A stretch of 64,000 nucleotides of DNA from positions 1 through 64,000 of the forward strand of contig JBMHCC010000046.1 of assembly GCA_049890115.1 (NCBI GenBank), written 5' to 3'. Source of the stretch: UBA685 sp049890115. GTDB lineage: Bacteria; Pseudomonadota; Alphaproteobacteria; Puniceispirillales; Puniceispirillaceae. The notes beneath the pieces are model-generated. The model was not told the origin of the DNA. It saw only the letters and a program-made list of their open reading frames with translations, and made no database searches. How positions within the stretch are numbered: position 1 is the first letter of the stretch; each line of letters begins with the position of its first letter. Below, piece after piece: positions 27,149 to 36,831 of this stretch. Position numbers and translations under genes: made by a program.

Positions 27149-28099
27149 CTAGTTATAATCAGAAATGGTAAAAGTGCGATCTGTCTTGCAGAATTCACAT
27201 GTCACAACCAGCTTATCATCCTCATCTGCCAAATCAGCACGTTGCTCAGCAGACAGGCCTTTTAACATGCCATCTACTTTTTCTGGCGAACAGCGACATT
27301 GATCAATTACGGGGCGTACCTCTTGTGAATGGGCACCAAGTGTATGAAATAGCCGATAAACAAGCCTGTCTAATGACAAATTCGTATCCAGCATTTCAGC
27401 AGGTTTGACAGATGAACATAATGTCATAGCGGTGTGCCATAAATCCTGGATTTCTGCATCAACCTCATCAGGCTGTTTATAGAGATCATCTCCCTCATCT
27501 TTGACGCCGCCAGATGCGGCAATTTGCTGAAGCAATAAAGCAGATGATACCCAGCCATTTTTTGTCTTTTCAGCAGAGGTAAGGATCAAAGTAGCAAGCT
27601 GTTCTGAATTTTTATACCAGCTTGTTGCCGCATCACCCAAATGAGGGCCATCTAGTTCAACAATGCCCTGATAACGCCGATTAGTTACCTGATGATCAAC
27701 GGTAAATGCCATATAGCCTGAGCCAAGCAAACGAGGCAAAATAGCAGGTCCGGTAAAGTCATTTTGCAATAATGGCTCGTCTCCAAAAGAGGCATAGCAT
27801 CGCATCGCGCCTTCATCTGTCATATCTGCCATCAGCGTGCGAATAGCACCATCACCTTTTGCTTGAACGGTAAAGACACCTTCAAATGACATCATTGAGG
27901 CCAAAACAGAAGTGAGCGCCATTGTCTCAGCACATAAGCCAGCAACCATATCAGGATAATCATGACGTGATAAAATACCTGAGGCACTTGTTTCAAGACG
28001 TGCCAGCCGCCCACGGATTTTCGGGCTACCACCATCTTCACCTGTTAAATAAAAAGGCAATATTGTGTCACAATGCTGATTCAATTCTATCTCGCTCAC
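27149..28099 (-). CDS. hslO: Redox-regulated chaperone Hsp33
   Basis: A 316-residue Hsp33 with a GTG start. The C-terminal zinc/redox switch is intact: CRC (in DQCRCSPEKV) and CEFC (in VTCEFCKTD). Under oxidative stress the Cys release zinc, form disulfides and activate the holdase. The N-terminal substrate-binding region includes GDGAIRTLMADMT. It is the third gene of a minus-strand argD-argF-hslO cluster, a conserved alphaproteobacterial arrangement; argF ends 48 bases upstream. Confidence 0.96.
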   Translation of the reverse strand: MSEIELNQHCDTILPFYLTGEDGGSPKIRGRLARLETSASGILSRHDYPDMVAGLCAETMALTSVLASMMSFEGVFTVQAKGDGAIRTLMADMTDEGAMRCYASFGDEPLLQNDFTGPAILPRLLGSGYMAFTVDHQVTNRRYQGIVELDGPHLGDAATSWYKNSEQLATLILTSAEKTKNGWVSSALLLQQIAASGGVKDEGDDLYKQPDEVDAEIQDLWHTAMTLCSSVKPAEMLDTNLSLDRLVYRLFHTLGAHSQEVRPVIDQCRCSPEKVDGMLKGLSAEQRADLADEDDKLVVTCEFCKTDRTFTISDYN

Positions 28100-28147
28100 A
28101 GCCCTAACCCTTTAAAATCACGTTTTTTGAAATGGCAGCTATGATGC

Positions 28148-29062
28148 TTAGATAACCTTGCCAGCACAATAAGCAAGTACCGCCTTTTGCGCGTGCAATC
28201 TGTTTTCGGCTTCACGCCATACTGCTGATTGTGTGCCATCAATGACAGAGGCTGTGACTTCCATCTCTCTAATAGCTGGCAGGCAATGCATAAAAATAGC
28301 ATCAGGTGCTGCCAAAGCCATAATCTCGTCATTTACCTGAAAAGGTGTCATATCAGCTATTCTGGTACCTTCATCATCACCCATTGAAATCCACACATCT
28401 GTGACAAGCACATCAGCATCTTTGGCAGCTTGTGCCAGATCATCAGATAGGCTAATGGTTGCGCCTTTGGCTCTGGCCCACGCAATTAGCTCAGCTGGTG
28501 GCTCATAGCCTTGTGGACATGCGAGGCGCAATTCAAAATCCATAATCGCTGCCGCTTCTAGCCATGAGACAGCGACATTATTACCATCACCTGCCCATGT
28601 CACTATCTGACCTTCAATAGCACCATGATAATCAATCATAGTCATCATATCAGCCATCACCTGACAAGGGTGAGAGCGATTAGTCAGACCATTAATCACA
28701 GGGATATCCGCATTATCAGCCAACGCCATTAATGTATCATGCTGTAAGCACCGTATCATGATACCATCAAGATAAGATGACAGAACACGCGCTGTATCAG
28801 AAACTGTTTCACCGCGCCCTAGCTGCATATCATTTGTTGATAAAATGATAGGTGTGCCACCAAGCTGGCTAATACCAACCTCAAAAGACACTCTGGTTCT
28901 GGTGGATGGCTTTTCAAAAATCATCCCAATATGTTGACCAGCTAAGGGCTGTTCATTTTGAATGCCAGCCTTTAGGTCTGCGCGCACAGCAATGCCATAA
29001 TCAAGCAGAGCCTGAAGCTGGCTTTTGTCAAAATCTTTGAGATCCAAAAAATGACGCATCAT
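28148..29062 (-). CDS. argF: Ornithine carbamoyltransferase
   Basis: A 304-residue enzyme making citrulline from ornithine and carbamoyl phosphate in arginine synthesis. The carbamoyl-phosphate site is KPSTRTRVSFE, with LGRGETVSDTARVLS, HPCQVMADM and the C-terminal HCLPA motif that distinguishes ornithine from aspartate transcarbamoylases. It lies 57 bases after argD and is followed by hslO. Length is normal. Confidence 0.97.
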   Translation of the reverse strand: MMRHFLDLKDFDKSQLQALLDYGIAVRADLKAGIQNEQPLAGQHIGMIFEKPSTRTRVSFEVGISQLGGTPIILSTNDMQLGRGETVSDTARVLSSYLDGIMIRCLQHDTLMALADNADIPVINGLTNRSHPCQVMADMMTMIDYHGAIEGQIVTWAGDGNNVAVSWLEAAAIMDFELRLACPQGYEPPAELIAWARAKGATISLSDDLAQAAKDADVLVTDVWISMGDDEGTRIADMTPFQVNDEIMALAAPDAIFMHCLPAIREMEVTASVIDGTQSAVWREAENRLHAQKAVLAYCAGKVI

Positions 29063-29119
29063 TGTTATTGTCCTAAAAATACAAGCATGTGAAATAATCA
29101 GAGCGTTAGAAGGTCGCTA

Positions 29120-30319
29120 TCATAGATGAGACAAGCTATCTTGTAAAATTGATAGTGCCAAAGCCAGATCATCCTTGCTAATGGTCAATGGTGGCAATAG
29201 ACGCACTACATTATCAGAAGCAGGCACAGCCAATAATTTAGCATCGCGCAACAGCGCATTGAGATCAGCTGCCTGATAATCTGTGGCTAATCTGATACCA
29301 CGCAATAAACCAAGGCCTCTTATTTCAGCGATTTTAGAGTGATGCGCCTGATGCAATGCTGCTAGCCCGTCATCAAGCTGGGCAATACGCTGTGCCAGCA
29401 TCTCAAAAAACCCGTCTTGCATCATCACATCCATAACAGCATTACCAGCTGCCATTGCCAAAGGATTGCCGCCAAAGGTGGTGCCATGGCTGCCTGGCCC
29501 CATCGCATCACCAATTTGTTTGCGTGCGATAATAGCGCCAACAGGGAATCCCCCGCCAAGCCCTTTGGCAAGTGCGACAATATCAGGCTGAATATCTGAT
29601 TGCTGATAGGCAAATAAGCTGCCAGTGCGTCCCATGCCACATTGAATTTCATCAGCAATGACAAGCGCACCAAATTCATCAGCTGCTTGGCGCACGCCTT
29701 CTAGATAGCCTTGCGGTGCGGCATTAGCCCCACCTTCACCTTGCACAGGTTCAACAAAAATAGCCGCGATATTTGGCCCCATCAAATCGCGCAGCTGATT
29801 CAAATTGCCAAAAGGCGCATGCAGAAATCCGCCAGGCAGCGGATCAAAGCCTTCTCTGAAAGCTGGTCTGTCTGTTGCTGATAACATGCCAAGTGTCCGG
29901 CCATGAAAGGCACCACCAGCACATAAAATCATTTTGCGTGCTGTATCACCTTTGGCGTGATGATAACGGCGTGCCATTTTCACAGCACCCTCATTTGCCT
30001 CTGCCCCTGAATTACAGAAAAAAACATGATCAAGATTGGCAGCTTCTGCCAACCTATGAGCTAGCCTTTCTTGACCGCTGATACGATATAGATTTGAGAC
30101 ATGCCATAATTTATCTGCCTGCTCTTTTAATGCGGCAACAAGATGCGGATGAGCATGACCCAAATTATTCACAGCAATACCGCTGGCGCAATCCAGATAG
30201 GCTGTTCCATCTTGGGTATAAAGCCAACTTCCTTGCCCTGTCTCGAAAGTCAGATCAAGGCGTCCATAGGTTGGCATCACAGCATCTTGTGCTGTTTTTG
30301 AAGTGTCATTTTCTGTCAT
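29120..30319 (-). CDS. argD: Acetylornithine aminotransferase
   Basis: A 399-residue class III PLP aminotransferase. Motifs: FCNSGAEANEGAVKMAR, AFHGRTLG, FVEPVQGEGG, LVIDEIQCGMGRTG-type ADEIQCGMGRTG, and the PLP-binding Lys in ALAKGLGGGFPVGA. It converts N-acetylglutamate semialdehyde to N-acetylornithine and may also serve as DapC in lysine synthesis. argF follows. The dCTP deaminase gene ends 36 bases upstream and may share the transcript. Confidence 0.96.
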   Translation of the reverse strand: MTENDTSKTAQDAVMPTYGRLDLTFETGQGSWLYTQDGTAYLDCASGIAVNNLGHAHPHLVAALKEQADKLWHVSNLYRISGQERLAHRLAEAANLDHVFFCNSGAEANEGAVKMARRYHHAKGDTARKMILCAGGAFHGRTLGMLSATDRPAFREGFDPLPGGFLHAPFGNLNQLRDLMGPNIAAIFVEPVQGEGGANAAPQGYLEGVRQAADEFGALVIADEIQCGMGRTGSLFAYQQSDIQPDIVALAKGLGGGFPVGAIIARKQIGDAMGPGSHGTTFGGNPLAMAAGNAVMDVMMQDGFFEMLAQRIAQLDDGLAALHQAHHSKIAEIRGLGLLRGIRLATDYQAADLNALLRDAKLLAVPASDNVVRLLPPLTISKDDLALALSILQDSLSHL

Positions 30320-30355
30320 GTCAGTGATAAATTCTGTGTTGGTATTGACATCAAT

Positions 30356-31480
30356 TTAAATAAAATATTTTGCGAGCTTGAGAGATTGCGACTGGTAATT
30401 TGAACCAGACCCATCAGCGCCATAAAGCCAGTTTGGTCGTGCTGCCATGGTCTCATAAATCAGGCGACACACAATCTGATCTTCTTCGATCAGAAATGGC
30501 ACATCATGTGAGCGCACCTCAAGCACAGCTCTAGTATGTTCAGCCCCTTTTGCACCAATGCCAAAGCCAGGATCAAAAAAGCCTGCATAATGCGCTCTGA
30601 ATTCACCTGCTCTGGTGTCATAGGCGCTCATCTCTGCGGCATAATCTTCTGGCACACTAACATATTCACGGCTTGCCAGAATGTAGAATTCATCAGGATT
30701 CAGAACAAGCCCACCTGCGACAAGATCATCTGTTGTCACACGTTCCCAAAATTGTGTTTTTGGCAAGCTAGCTGGCTTATCCAAATCAATCAAACCAGCA
30801 TGTTTGCGTGCCCGCCAGCCAATCAGCCCTGTATCATCCTCAGGTTTGAAATTCACTGACAGACCAACCCCATAAGAGATATTAGCAGCGCCTTTTTGGC
30901 CATCTGCTAGTCTGATCAGATTTGTATCTTGTTGTAATTTTGTCAGCACCTCATCATCAAGCCGGCTATGACCATAGCGCAGACGTAATTGTGATAATCT
31001 TGTGCCAGGGCGCACCAAAACGGAAAAAGTACGTGGTGATATTTCAGCATAGAGCGGGCCCTGATAGCCAGCTGTGACTGATTCAAATTCAATCGCGCCA
31101 TCTGTGATAAGGCGTGTAAAAACATCAACACGACCTGTTGATGATTTCGGATTGGCAATCGCTGATAGTTCAGCTGGCAGATTCAGGCTTTCCTGTAATG
31201 CGACCAGATACACACATCCTTTTTCTAGGACCGCGCCATCTGTTAAATCAATTTCATGTAATGCCAAATTGTTCAGCTTATCTGCCACAGATGCATGAGC
31301 GCCTGGCAAAAATGACGTCTGAATACGCCAGGCACGAAAGCCAAGACGCAAATCAAGTGATGCTGGTTGGATTTGCCCCGCAATCGGCGGGCTATCTGAT
31401 TTGATGATGCCAGCGGCAAAAGCCTGTTCAATCGCATCAGATGGCAAAATACCTGGCTGATAATGTGATAGGTCTAACAT
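30356..31480 (-). CDS. dcd: 2'-deoxycytidine 5'-triphosphate deaminase (long alphaproteobacterial form)
   Basis: A 374-residue protein, about twice the length of E. coli Dcd, as found in Alphaproteobacteria, with two dUTPase/Dcd-like folds in tandem. Recognisable segments: QPASLDLRLG near the N terminus, ANPKSSTGRVDVFTRLI, FESVTAGYQGPLYAEI, and in the second half GFFDPGFG and VPFLIEEDQIVCRLIYE. It deaminates dCTP to dUTP for thymidylate supply. It sits upstream of argD on the same strand with a 36-base gap. Confidence 0.9.
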   Translation of the reverse strand: MLDLSHYQPGILPSDAIEQAFAAGIIKSDSPPIAGQIQPASLDLRLGFRAWRIQTSFLPGAHASVADKLNNLALHEIDLTDGAVLEKGCVYLVALQESLNLPAELSAIANPKSSTGRVDVFTRLITDGAIEFESVTAGYQGPLYAEISPRTFSVLVRPGTRLSQLRLRYGHSRLDDEVLTKLQQDTNLIRLADGQKGAANISYGVGLSVNFKPEDDTGLIGWRARKHAGLIDLDKPASLPKTQFWERVTTDDLVAGGLVLNPDEFYILASREYVSVPEDYAAEMSAYDTRAGEFRAHYAGFFDPGFGIGAKGAEHTRAVLEVRSHDVPFLIEEDQIVCRLIYETMAARPNWLYGADGSGSNYQSQSLKLAKYFI

Positions 31481-31708
31481 GGTCAGTTTCTTAAATTACC
31501 AAAAGCTGCAAAAGTGATCTTTACCAAAATGATCGTTACCATCAGGCTGTCTGGATTATCAGATAGCACAGATGAGCTAACTCTAGAGCAAGTAGGGCAA
31601 AATTGCTATATCCAAAACATAGCTCATTTTTGGCTTTATACCTCCTGTTTGAGTCTTTTTGATGCTTCAGGCTAGGGCAGCGATGAAAATACTGCTACAT
31701 CTATCATC

Positions 31709-32281
31709 ATGATTAGTGAAACTGAATTGCGCGAAAAAAGTCGTGCCCATAAACGATTGATGAATAAAGCGCTTCATTATCTGGGACGCTATCAAGCAAG
31801 CACAGCACAATTACGCCGGATTCTAGACCGCTTTGCCAAACGCAAAATAGAATCAGACGACCCATCAGCCATTCAAAAAGCGATTGAAGATGTGATCAGC
31901 CTTTGTGCTGATTATGGTTATATTGATGATAGTGCGTTAGCAGCATCAAAAACACGTGCCTCTGTTGCAAAAGGCCAGTCTGAACGCCAATTAGCACAGA
32001 AATTGCGCATGATGGGTATCAGCAATGATACAGCTGAAGATGCCTTAATACAGCGCAAGGAAGGCTGGCAGGATGCAGAGCTGGCAGCAATCATTCGCAA
32101 AGCTGCCAAAAAAAAGCTTGGGCCATTTTCGCCACCTGTTGAATTTGCCGATAAACAAAAGCAAATGGCAAAATTAGCACGCGCTGGTTTCACACTTGAT
32201 ATGATTCAAAAACTATTTGCATTTGCGAGCCAAGAAGAGGCTGAAAATGCTTTATATGACGCTGAAAACAGATCTGAATGA
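31709..32281 (+). CDS. recX: Regulatory protein RecX
   Basis: A 190-residue RecX family protein built of three-helix repeats: NKALHYLGRYQASTAQLRRIL, then VISLCADYGYIDDSALAAS and KAKGQSERQLAQKLRMMGI-like segments. RecX restrains RecA filaments. No recA is adjacent here. It lies 95 bases upstream of acs; the 228-base gap before it holds nothing recognised. Confidence 0.88.
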   Translation: MISETELREKSRAHKRLMNKALHYLGRYQASTAQLRRILDRFAKRKIESDDPSAIQKAIEDVISLCADYGYIDDSALAASKTRASVAKGQSERQLAQKLRMMGISNDTAEDALIQRKEGWQDAELAAIIRKAAKKKLGPFSPPVEFADKQKQMAKLARAGFTLDMIQKLFAFASQEEAENALYDAENRSE

Positions 32282-32376
32282 TTCGATTTTTGATATCTGG
32301 AAACAGATATGCTAGGACAATGTCACCCACATTATCATTGATTAAGCCAAGACTAAAATGAGGGAGGGAGCCTCTT

Positions 32377-34317
32377 ATGACCGATAATGACCTTTTTGCA
32401 CCTGCACAAGATATCGTGGCGCGTGCTCATGTGAATGATGACCAATATCAGGCAATGTACAAAGCCTCAATCGAGGATAATGAGGCATTTTGGGCTGAAC
32501 ATGGCAAGCGGATTGACTGGATAACACCTTATCAGAATGTCAAAGATGTCAGCTATGCCAAAGATGATTTATCTATTCGTTGGTTCTATGATGGCACTTT
32601 GAATGCTGCTGCAAACTGTACAGACAGGCATTTGGCGCAAAGAGGTGACCAGACAGCGATTATCTGGGAAGGTGATGATCCATCACAATCGCGTCATATT
32701 ACCTATCGTGAATTGCATGATGAAGTTTGCCAATTTGCCAATGTATTAAAAGCACAAGGTGTTAAAAAAGGTGACCGTGTCACGATTTATATGCCTATGA
32801 TCCCAGAAGCAGCGGTGGCCATGTTAGCTTGTGCGCGCATTGGTGCTGTTCATTCTGTGGTATTTGGTGGTTTTTCACCAGATGCGCTAGCTGGCCGCAT
32901 TAATGATTGTGATTCAACTGTTCTTATCACAGCTGATGAAGGTGTGCGTGGTGGGCGTGCTGTGCCGCTCAAGGTCAATGCTGATGCTGCTTTGGCTTCA
33001 TGCCCTGATTGTACTGTTTGTGTGGTTGTAAAACGCACAGGCGGCGATATCTCAATGCAAGCTGGCCGCGATGTCTGGTATCATGAAGAAATGGCAAAGG
33101 CATCAACTGACTGCCCTGCTGAAGAAATGAATGCTGAAGACCCGCTATTCATCCTTTATACATCTGGTTCAACAGGCAAACCAAAAGGCGTTTTACATAC
33201 CACAGGCGGTTATATGGTTTATGCCTCAATGACCCATCACTATGTATTTGATTATCATGATGGTGATATTTACTGGTGTACAGCTGATGTGGGCTGGGTC
33301 ACAGGTCATAGCTATATTTTATATGGACCATTGGCTAATGGTGCGACAACTTTAATGTTTGAAGGTGTACCAACCTATCCAGATGTCTCTCGTTTCTGGC
33401 AGGTTGTTGAAAAGCATAAAGTGAATATTTTCTATACAGCACCAACCGCTATTCGCGCATTAATGCGCGAAGGTGCTGATCCTGTTAAACAATATGACAG
33501 GTCATCTTTGCGTCTGCTTGGCTCTGTTGGTGAGCCTATCAATCCAGAAGCTTGGATGTGGTATCATGATGTGGTTGGTGATAAAAAATGCCCGATTGTT
33601 GATACATGGTGGCAGACAGAAACAGGTGGCATCCTGATTACCCCATTGCCAGGGGCAACAGCAACAAAACCAGGTTCTGCGACAAGGCCATTTTTTGGTA
33701 TTGCCCCTGTATTGGTTGATAATGAGAATAACACTATCGAGGGCGCAGCTGAAGGTAGCTTATGTATCAATGCCTCATGGCCAGGCCAAATGCGCTCTGT
33801 TTATGGTGACCATCAGCGCTTTATTGACACCTATTTTTCAACCTTTGAAGGTCGCTATTTTACAGGTGATGGTGCACGCCGTGATGAAGATGGCTATTAT
33901 TGGATCACAGGCCGTGTTGATGATGTCATCAACGTATCTGGTCACCGCATGGGCACAGCAGAGGTCGAATCAGCTCTTGTAGCTCATAAGCTGGTTGCTG
34001 AAGCAGCTGTGGTTGGCTATCCCCATGATATTAAAGGTCAGGGCATTTATGCCTATGTCACCTTAAATGCTGGCGAGACACCAGCTGATGAGCTTGAAGC
34101 AGAGCTGAAAAAATGGGTGCGGAAAGAAATTGGTCCAATCGCCACACCTGATTTACTGCAATGGGCACCTGGTCTGCCAAAGACACGCTCTGGTAAGATT
34201 ATGCGCCGTATTTTGCGTAAAATCGCTGCTAATGAGCATAGTGAATTGGGTGACACATCAACATTAGCAGACCCGTCAGTGGTTGATGAATTGATCGAAA
34301 ATCGCCGTAATCGCTAA
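32377..34317 (+). CDS. acs: Acetyl-CoA synthetase (AMP-forming)
   Basis: A 646-residue adenylate-forming enzyme activating acetate to acetyl-CoA. Core motifs: LYTSGSTGKPKGVLHTTGG (P-loop), DTWWQTETGG, YFTGDGARRDEDGYYWITGRVDDVINVSGHR, and the C-terminal PKTRSGKIMRRILRK bearing the catalytic, acetylation-controlled Lys. A strong ribosome-binding site (GGGAGGGAG) precedes the ATG. Length is standard. A strong terminator follows. Confidence 0.97.
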   Translation: MTDNDLFAPAQDIVARAHVNDDQYQAMYKASIEDNEAFWAEHGKRIDWITPYQNVKDVSYAKDDLSIRWFYDGTLNAAANCTDRHLAQRGDQTAIIWEGDDPSQSRHITYRELHDEVCQFANVLKAQGVKKGDRVTIYMPMIPEAAVAMLACARIGAVHSVVFGGFSPDALAGRINDCDSTVLITADEGVRGGRAVPLKVNADAALASCPDCTVCVVVKRTGGDISMQAGRDVWYHEEMAKASTDCPAEEMNAEDPLFILYTSGSTGKPKGVLHTTGGYMVYASMTHHYVFDYHDGDIYWCTADVGWVTGHSYILYGPLANGATTLMFEGVPTYPDVSRFWQVVEKHKVNIFYTAPTAIRALMREGADPVKQYDRSSLRLLGSVGEPINPEAWMWYHDVVGDKKCPIVDTWWQTETGGILITPLPGATATKPGSATRPFFGIAPVLVDNENNTIEGAAEGSLCINASWPGQMRSVYGDHQRFIDTYFSTFEGRYFTGDGARRDEDGYYWITGRVDDVINVSGHRMGTAEVESALVAHKLVAEAAVVGYPHDIKGQGIYAYVTLNAGETPADELEAELKKWVRKEIGPIATPDLLQWAPGLPKTRSGKIMRRILRKIAANEHSELGDTSTLADPSVVDELIENRRNR

Positions 34318-34385
34318 GCTATTATCATAGTATCTTTTATCTGGTGACACAGCATCATGCTTGTTTTAGTCACTTAAAACTATCT

Positions 34386-34426
34386 AAAAAGGGCCTCCGG
34401 AAACACTCATTTCGGGGGCCTTTTTT
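34386..34426 (+). terminator. Strong intrinsic terminator downstream of acs (works both ways)
   Basis: A long hairpin pairs 34386-34403 with 34410-34426 (AAAAAGGGCCTCCGGAAA against TTTCGGGGGCCTTTTTT, with a few G-U pairs), loop of ~6 bases, followed by a T-run. It also lies downstream of the convergent luxR-type gene and, having an A-run on the left, could terminate it. Confidence 0.9.
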
Positions 34427-34491
34427 GGCTAATCCAAAAGGCCAATGAATATTACGTTATGCTTATATTCTTGATAAAAATCCCTGCCCTT

Positions 34492-35130
34492 TTAGGCAAG
34501 CACCAGATCATCTTCAGCAATGCCAAGTTCAATGGCACGGCACACAGCATGTGTTCTGTTTCTGGCACCTAATTTTGAGCGTAATGATTTCAAATGATGC
34601 TTAATTGTAACTTCGCTCAAGCCATGGACACGCGCAATCTCTTTATTTGATTGCCCAGCCAATAGACCATTTAAGACATCTCTTTCTCTGCCTGTCAGGT
34701 AATTGGTGGTTCTGCTGCGCACCTGTTCATGACGTGCCATCATCTCTATCGGCACATAGGTTTCACCAGCTGCTAATACACGTAAAGCTGCCAACATTGA
34801 AGCTGTGCCAAGGCTATATGGCAAATAACCTGATGCCCCTCTATTCAGCATTTCTTGTATCTCAGCTGTTGGACGCAACGGCCCAATTAATGCTATCGCT
34901 GTATCTGGTCCACATTGCGGACGCATGGTATCAAGACCTGATAAGCCCTCCATATCTGGCATATCTAAATCAAGTCCAACAACATCAAGATTTGTTGCTT
35001 GTGCTGCTAGTTGCATTGTTTCACGCAATGTACCAGCAGTCAGCAACGTCATATTAGGTTCATTTTCCGCCATATGATCCCTAATGAAATCGCGAACAAG
35101 TGAATTACCATAACCAAGTAAAATTTTCAT
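34492..35130 (-). CDS. LuxR/NarL-family regulator with a degenerate receiver domain
   Basis: A 212-residue two-domain protein. The C-terminal part is a clear LuxR helix-turn-helix (LTGRERDVLNGLLAGQSNKEIA, VTIKHHLKSLRSKLGARNRT). The N-terminal part has the receiver fold and keeps the phospho-acceptor position (Asp54 in GLDLDMPDMEGL). It lacks the other active-site residues: the acidic pair is GYGN (residues 6-9), the Thr/Ser is Gly83, and the Lys is Tyr105 (ASGYLPYSLG). It probably works without standard phosphorylation. No sensor kinase is adjacent. It lies downstream of the surface-protease locus on the same strand. Confidence 0.85.
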   Translation of the reverse strand: MKILLGYGNSLVRDFIRDHMAENEPNMTLLTAGTLRETMQLAAQATNLDVVGLDLDMPDMEGLSGLDTMRPQCGPDTAIALIGPLRPTAEIQEMLNRGASGYLPYSLGTASMLAALRVLAAGETYVPIEMMARHEQVRSRTTNYLTGRERDVLNGLLAGQSNKEIARVHGLSEVTIKHHLKSLRSKLGARNRTHAVCRAIELGIAEDDLVLA

Positions 35131-35279
35131 CTCTCTCCCCTCCTCAATAAGGAACTATGGATATTAAATCATTTTATGAGTGATATATTACTCAATTTTT
35201 CTACTATAAAAAGAAATATAAAGTTTTATCTTATAAGATGAGGCTATGATGCATGGTGTAATTCTGTTGGGCAGTAAAA
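35131..35279. other. AT-rich spacer between the LuxR-type gene and the Slam-like gene
   Basis: About 150 very AT-rich bases upstream of the LuxR-type regulator. It is the likely promoter region of that regulator (minus strand), with SD-like GGAGGGGAGAG immediately before its ATG. No gene or clear terminator is visible. Confidence 0.45.
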
Positions 35280-36707
35280 TTAATAGCTTATGGATAACCC
35301 TATAGTAGCATTTCTGTTTTTCCCGCGTTGCAGAGGGTTTTGAGAGGCCGAATCAAATTGGCTTACCTCAAAAAATATTTCAAACGGGCTGAACTGATTC
35401 TCTAGGATGGTAAATCGTAATCTAATATTATTTTCTGTGACCTGATGTGGTGCTGTTAAGAACGGCAAGACCTTATCGAAACGGGTGTGATGACGTTCTG
35501 CGATAACCAAAGTTGACAGAAAGGGATAGAGCCGGCTCTGCAATAGAAGGCCGCCGCCCATCCGCAAACGCTGGCCATAGAGATCAGAATGAGATGGCAC
35601 TAGCTGTTCTATGCGGTAATTCCCGCCAATTTCAATAGTGGGGGTTAGCCTAAAACTATGATGCACTGATGATGAATAGCTGTGATGACCTGTCCCATTG
35701 ATTCTGCCGCGACTCATTTCAACATGCCATTTCTGAATCCAAATTGGGGTGAGAATGCTATCAAATTCTAGGAAAATGCTGGCTTCTTCAGATACCATCC
35801 TTTCAAAGGACGCTGTTTGCGGCACAATGGTCACGCGCAATTTGCTGCCAATAGTACGGCGTAATTTCGGATTGATCTGACGCTGCCACGCCAGCGTGAT
35901 AGCAGCTGAAGAGTGCCGATAGCCTGAAATATGATGAATTTGTTCATGGTTGATTTGCAAGCTGTCACGAATGGTTATCTGTTTCTGGCTCGCAAAATTA
36001 ATATGCAACAGACCAGCGGTTTTTCGCGGCGCTTGTTGAGGTGCTTGAAACTGGCGACTAGCTGGACATAGTGACACAAGAGCTGTGCAAATATCATCAA
36101 GCAAAGAGCCTTGTTCAGCGATGATGTCATCTTGGCTGGCAATTTGTCCTGTGCGCGGTGCGCGTATCATAGATAATCTTGTATCAAGCTGGTTGCGCCA
36201 TTGCCATGGGCATACATTATCATAATGTTTGATGACAGCCTCATCAATCAGAGGTCCTGCCAGATTACGATAATGGTCGAGGTGACGTTGTGCATTCTGG
36301 CATTTTCCTGCCAAAGCGGAATAAAGCGCTGCTAGGGATAATAATGGCAGATAATCTGGATAGAATGTTAAAGCTTGGTCAAGCAAGCTTCGTGCATCAG
36401 CATGATGACCAGTATGACGTAACGCTATAATTGTTAAATATAGCTGGCGTGGACGATGATAACGACTATCAAGATAGCGGCGACCAACCAGCGCAGCTAT
36501 TGCCCATTTCTGGTCTTGAACCAGCTGTTGCAAAGCCTGCTCAATAGCTATCAAATCACTAATATGAGGTGCAGTGCCATCATCAACGTAATCTGGCCCA
36601 TCTTCTAGGTAATCTTCCTGTGCTTGTTGGGCAAGAAGAGGGCAAGGCACGATGACGAGCAGCACTAAAAGAGCCACGCGCAAAAATCGGTTTGTTAGAA
36701 AGAACAC
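35280..36707 (-). CDS. TPR / outer-membrane beta-barrel protein resembling a surface lipoprotein assembly modifier (Slam, DUF560-like)
   Basis: About 475 residues from the GTG at 36707, the start that yields a Sec signal peptide (FFLTNRFLRVALLVLLVIV, cleavage near LLA/QQ) with CAGGA upstream; the open frame itself reaches 36893. Residues ~30-150 after cleavage are TPR-like helices (RRYLDSRY, ARSLLDQALTFYPDYLPLLS, GKCQNAQRHLDHY). The C-terminal ~280 residues are alternating amphipathic strands ending in an aromatic residue (IGLSISY), an outer-membrane barrel signature. This TPR-plus-barrel layout is that of Slam proteins, which display lipoproteins on the surface. It follows the protease lipoprotein gene directly, its likely client. 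Assignment is by architecture, so moderate. Confidence 0.6.
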   Translation of the reverse strand: MFFLTNRFLRVALLVLLVIVPCPLLAQQAQEDYLEDGPDYVDDGTAPHISDLIAIEQALQQLVQDQKWAIAALVGRRYLDSRYHRPRQLYLTIIALRHTGHHADARSLLDQALTFYPDYLPLLSLAALYSALAGKCQNAQRHLDHYRNLAGPLIDEAVIKHYDNVCPWQWRNQLDTRLSMIRAPRTGQIASQDDIIAEQGSLLDDICTALVSLCPASRQFQAPQQAPRKTAGLLHINFASQKQITIRDSLQINHEQIHHISGYRHSSAAITLAWQRQINPKLRRTIGSKLRVTIVPQTASFERMVSEEASIFLEFDSILTPIWIQKWHVEMSRGRINGTGHHSYSSSVHHSFRLTPTIEIGGNYRIEQLVPSHSDLYGQRLRMGGGLLLQSRLYPFLSTLVIAERHHTRFDKVLPFLTAPHQVTENNIRLRFTILENQFSPFEIFFEVSQFDSASQNPLQRGKNRNATIGLSISY

Positions 36708-36831
36708 ATTTTTATCCTGAATTTGGTCATTCAGAATAAAAAATGAGATGTTAAATTTTCGTAAACAAACAGCACGCCTTATGCCTTTTGAGACCCTGAT
36801 TGCGAAAAAAGATAGACCTAAAATGACTGGC

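Noticed and set aside
34647..35057. 136-residue plus-strand ORF opposite the LuxR-type regulator
   Set aside because: It is the antisense shadow of a gene with clear domain motifs; no recognisable domain and no ribosome-binding site.
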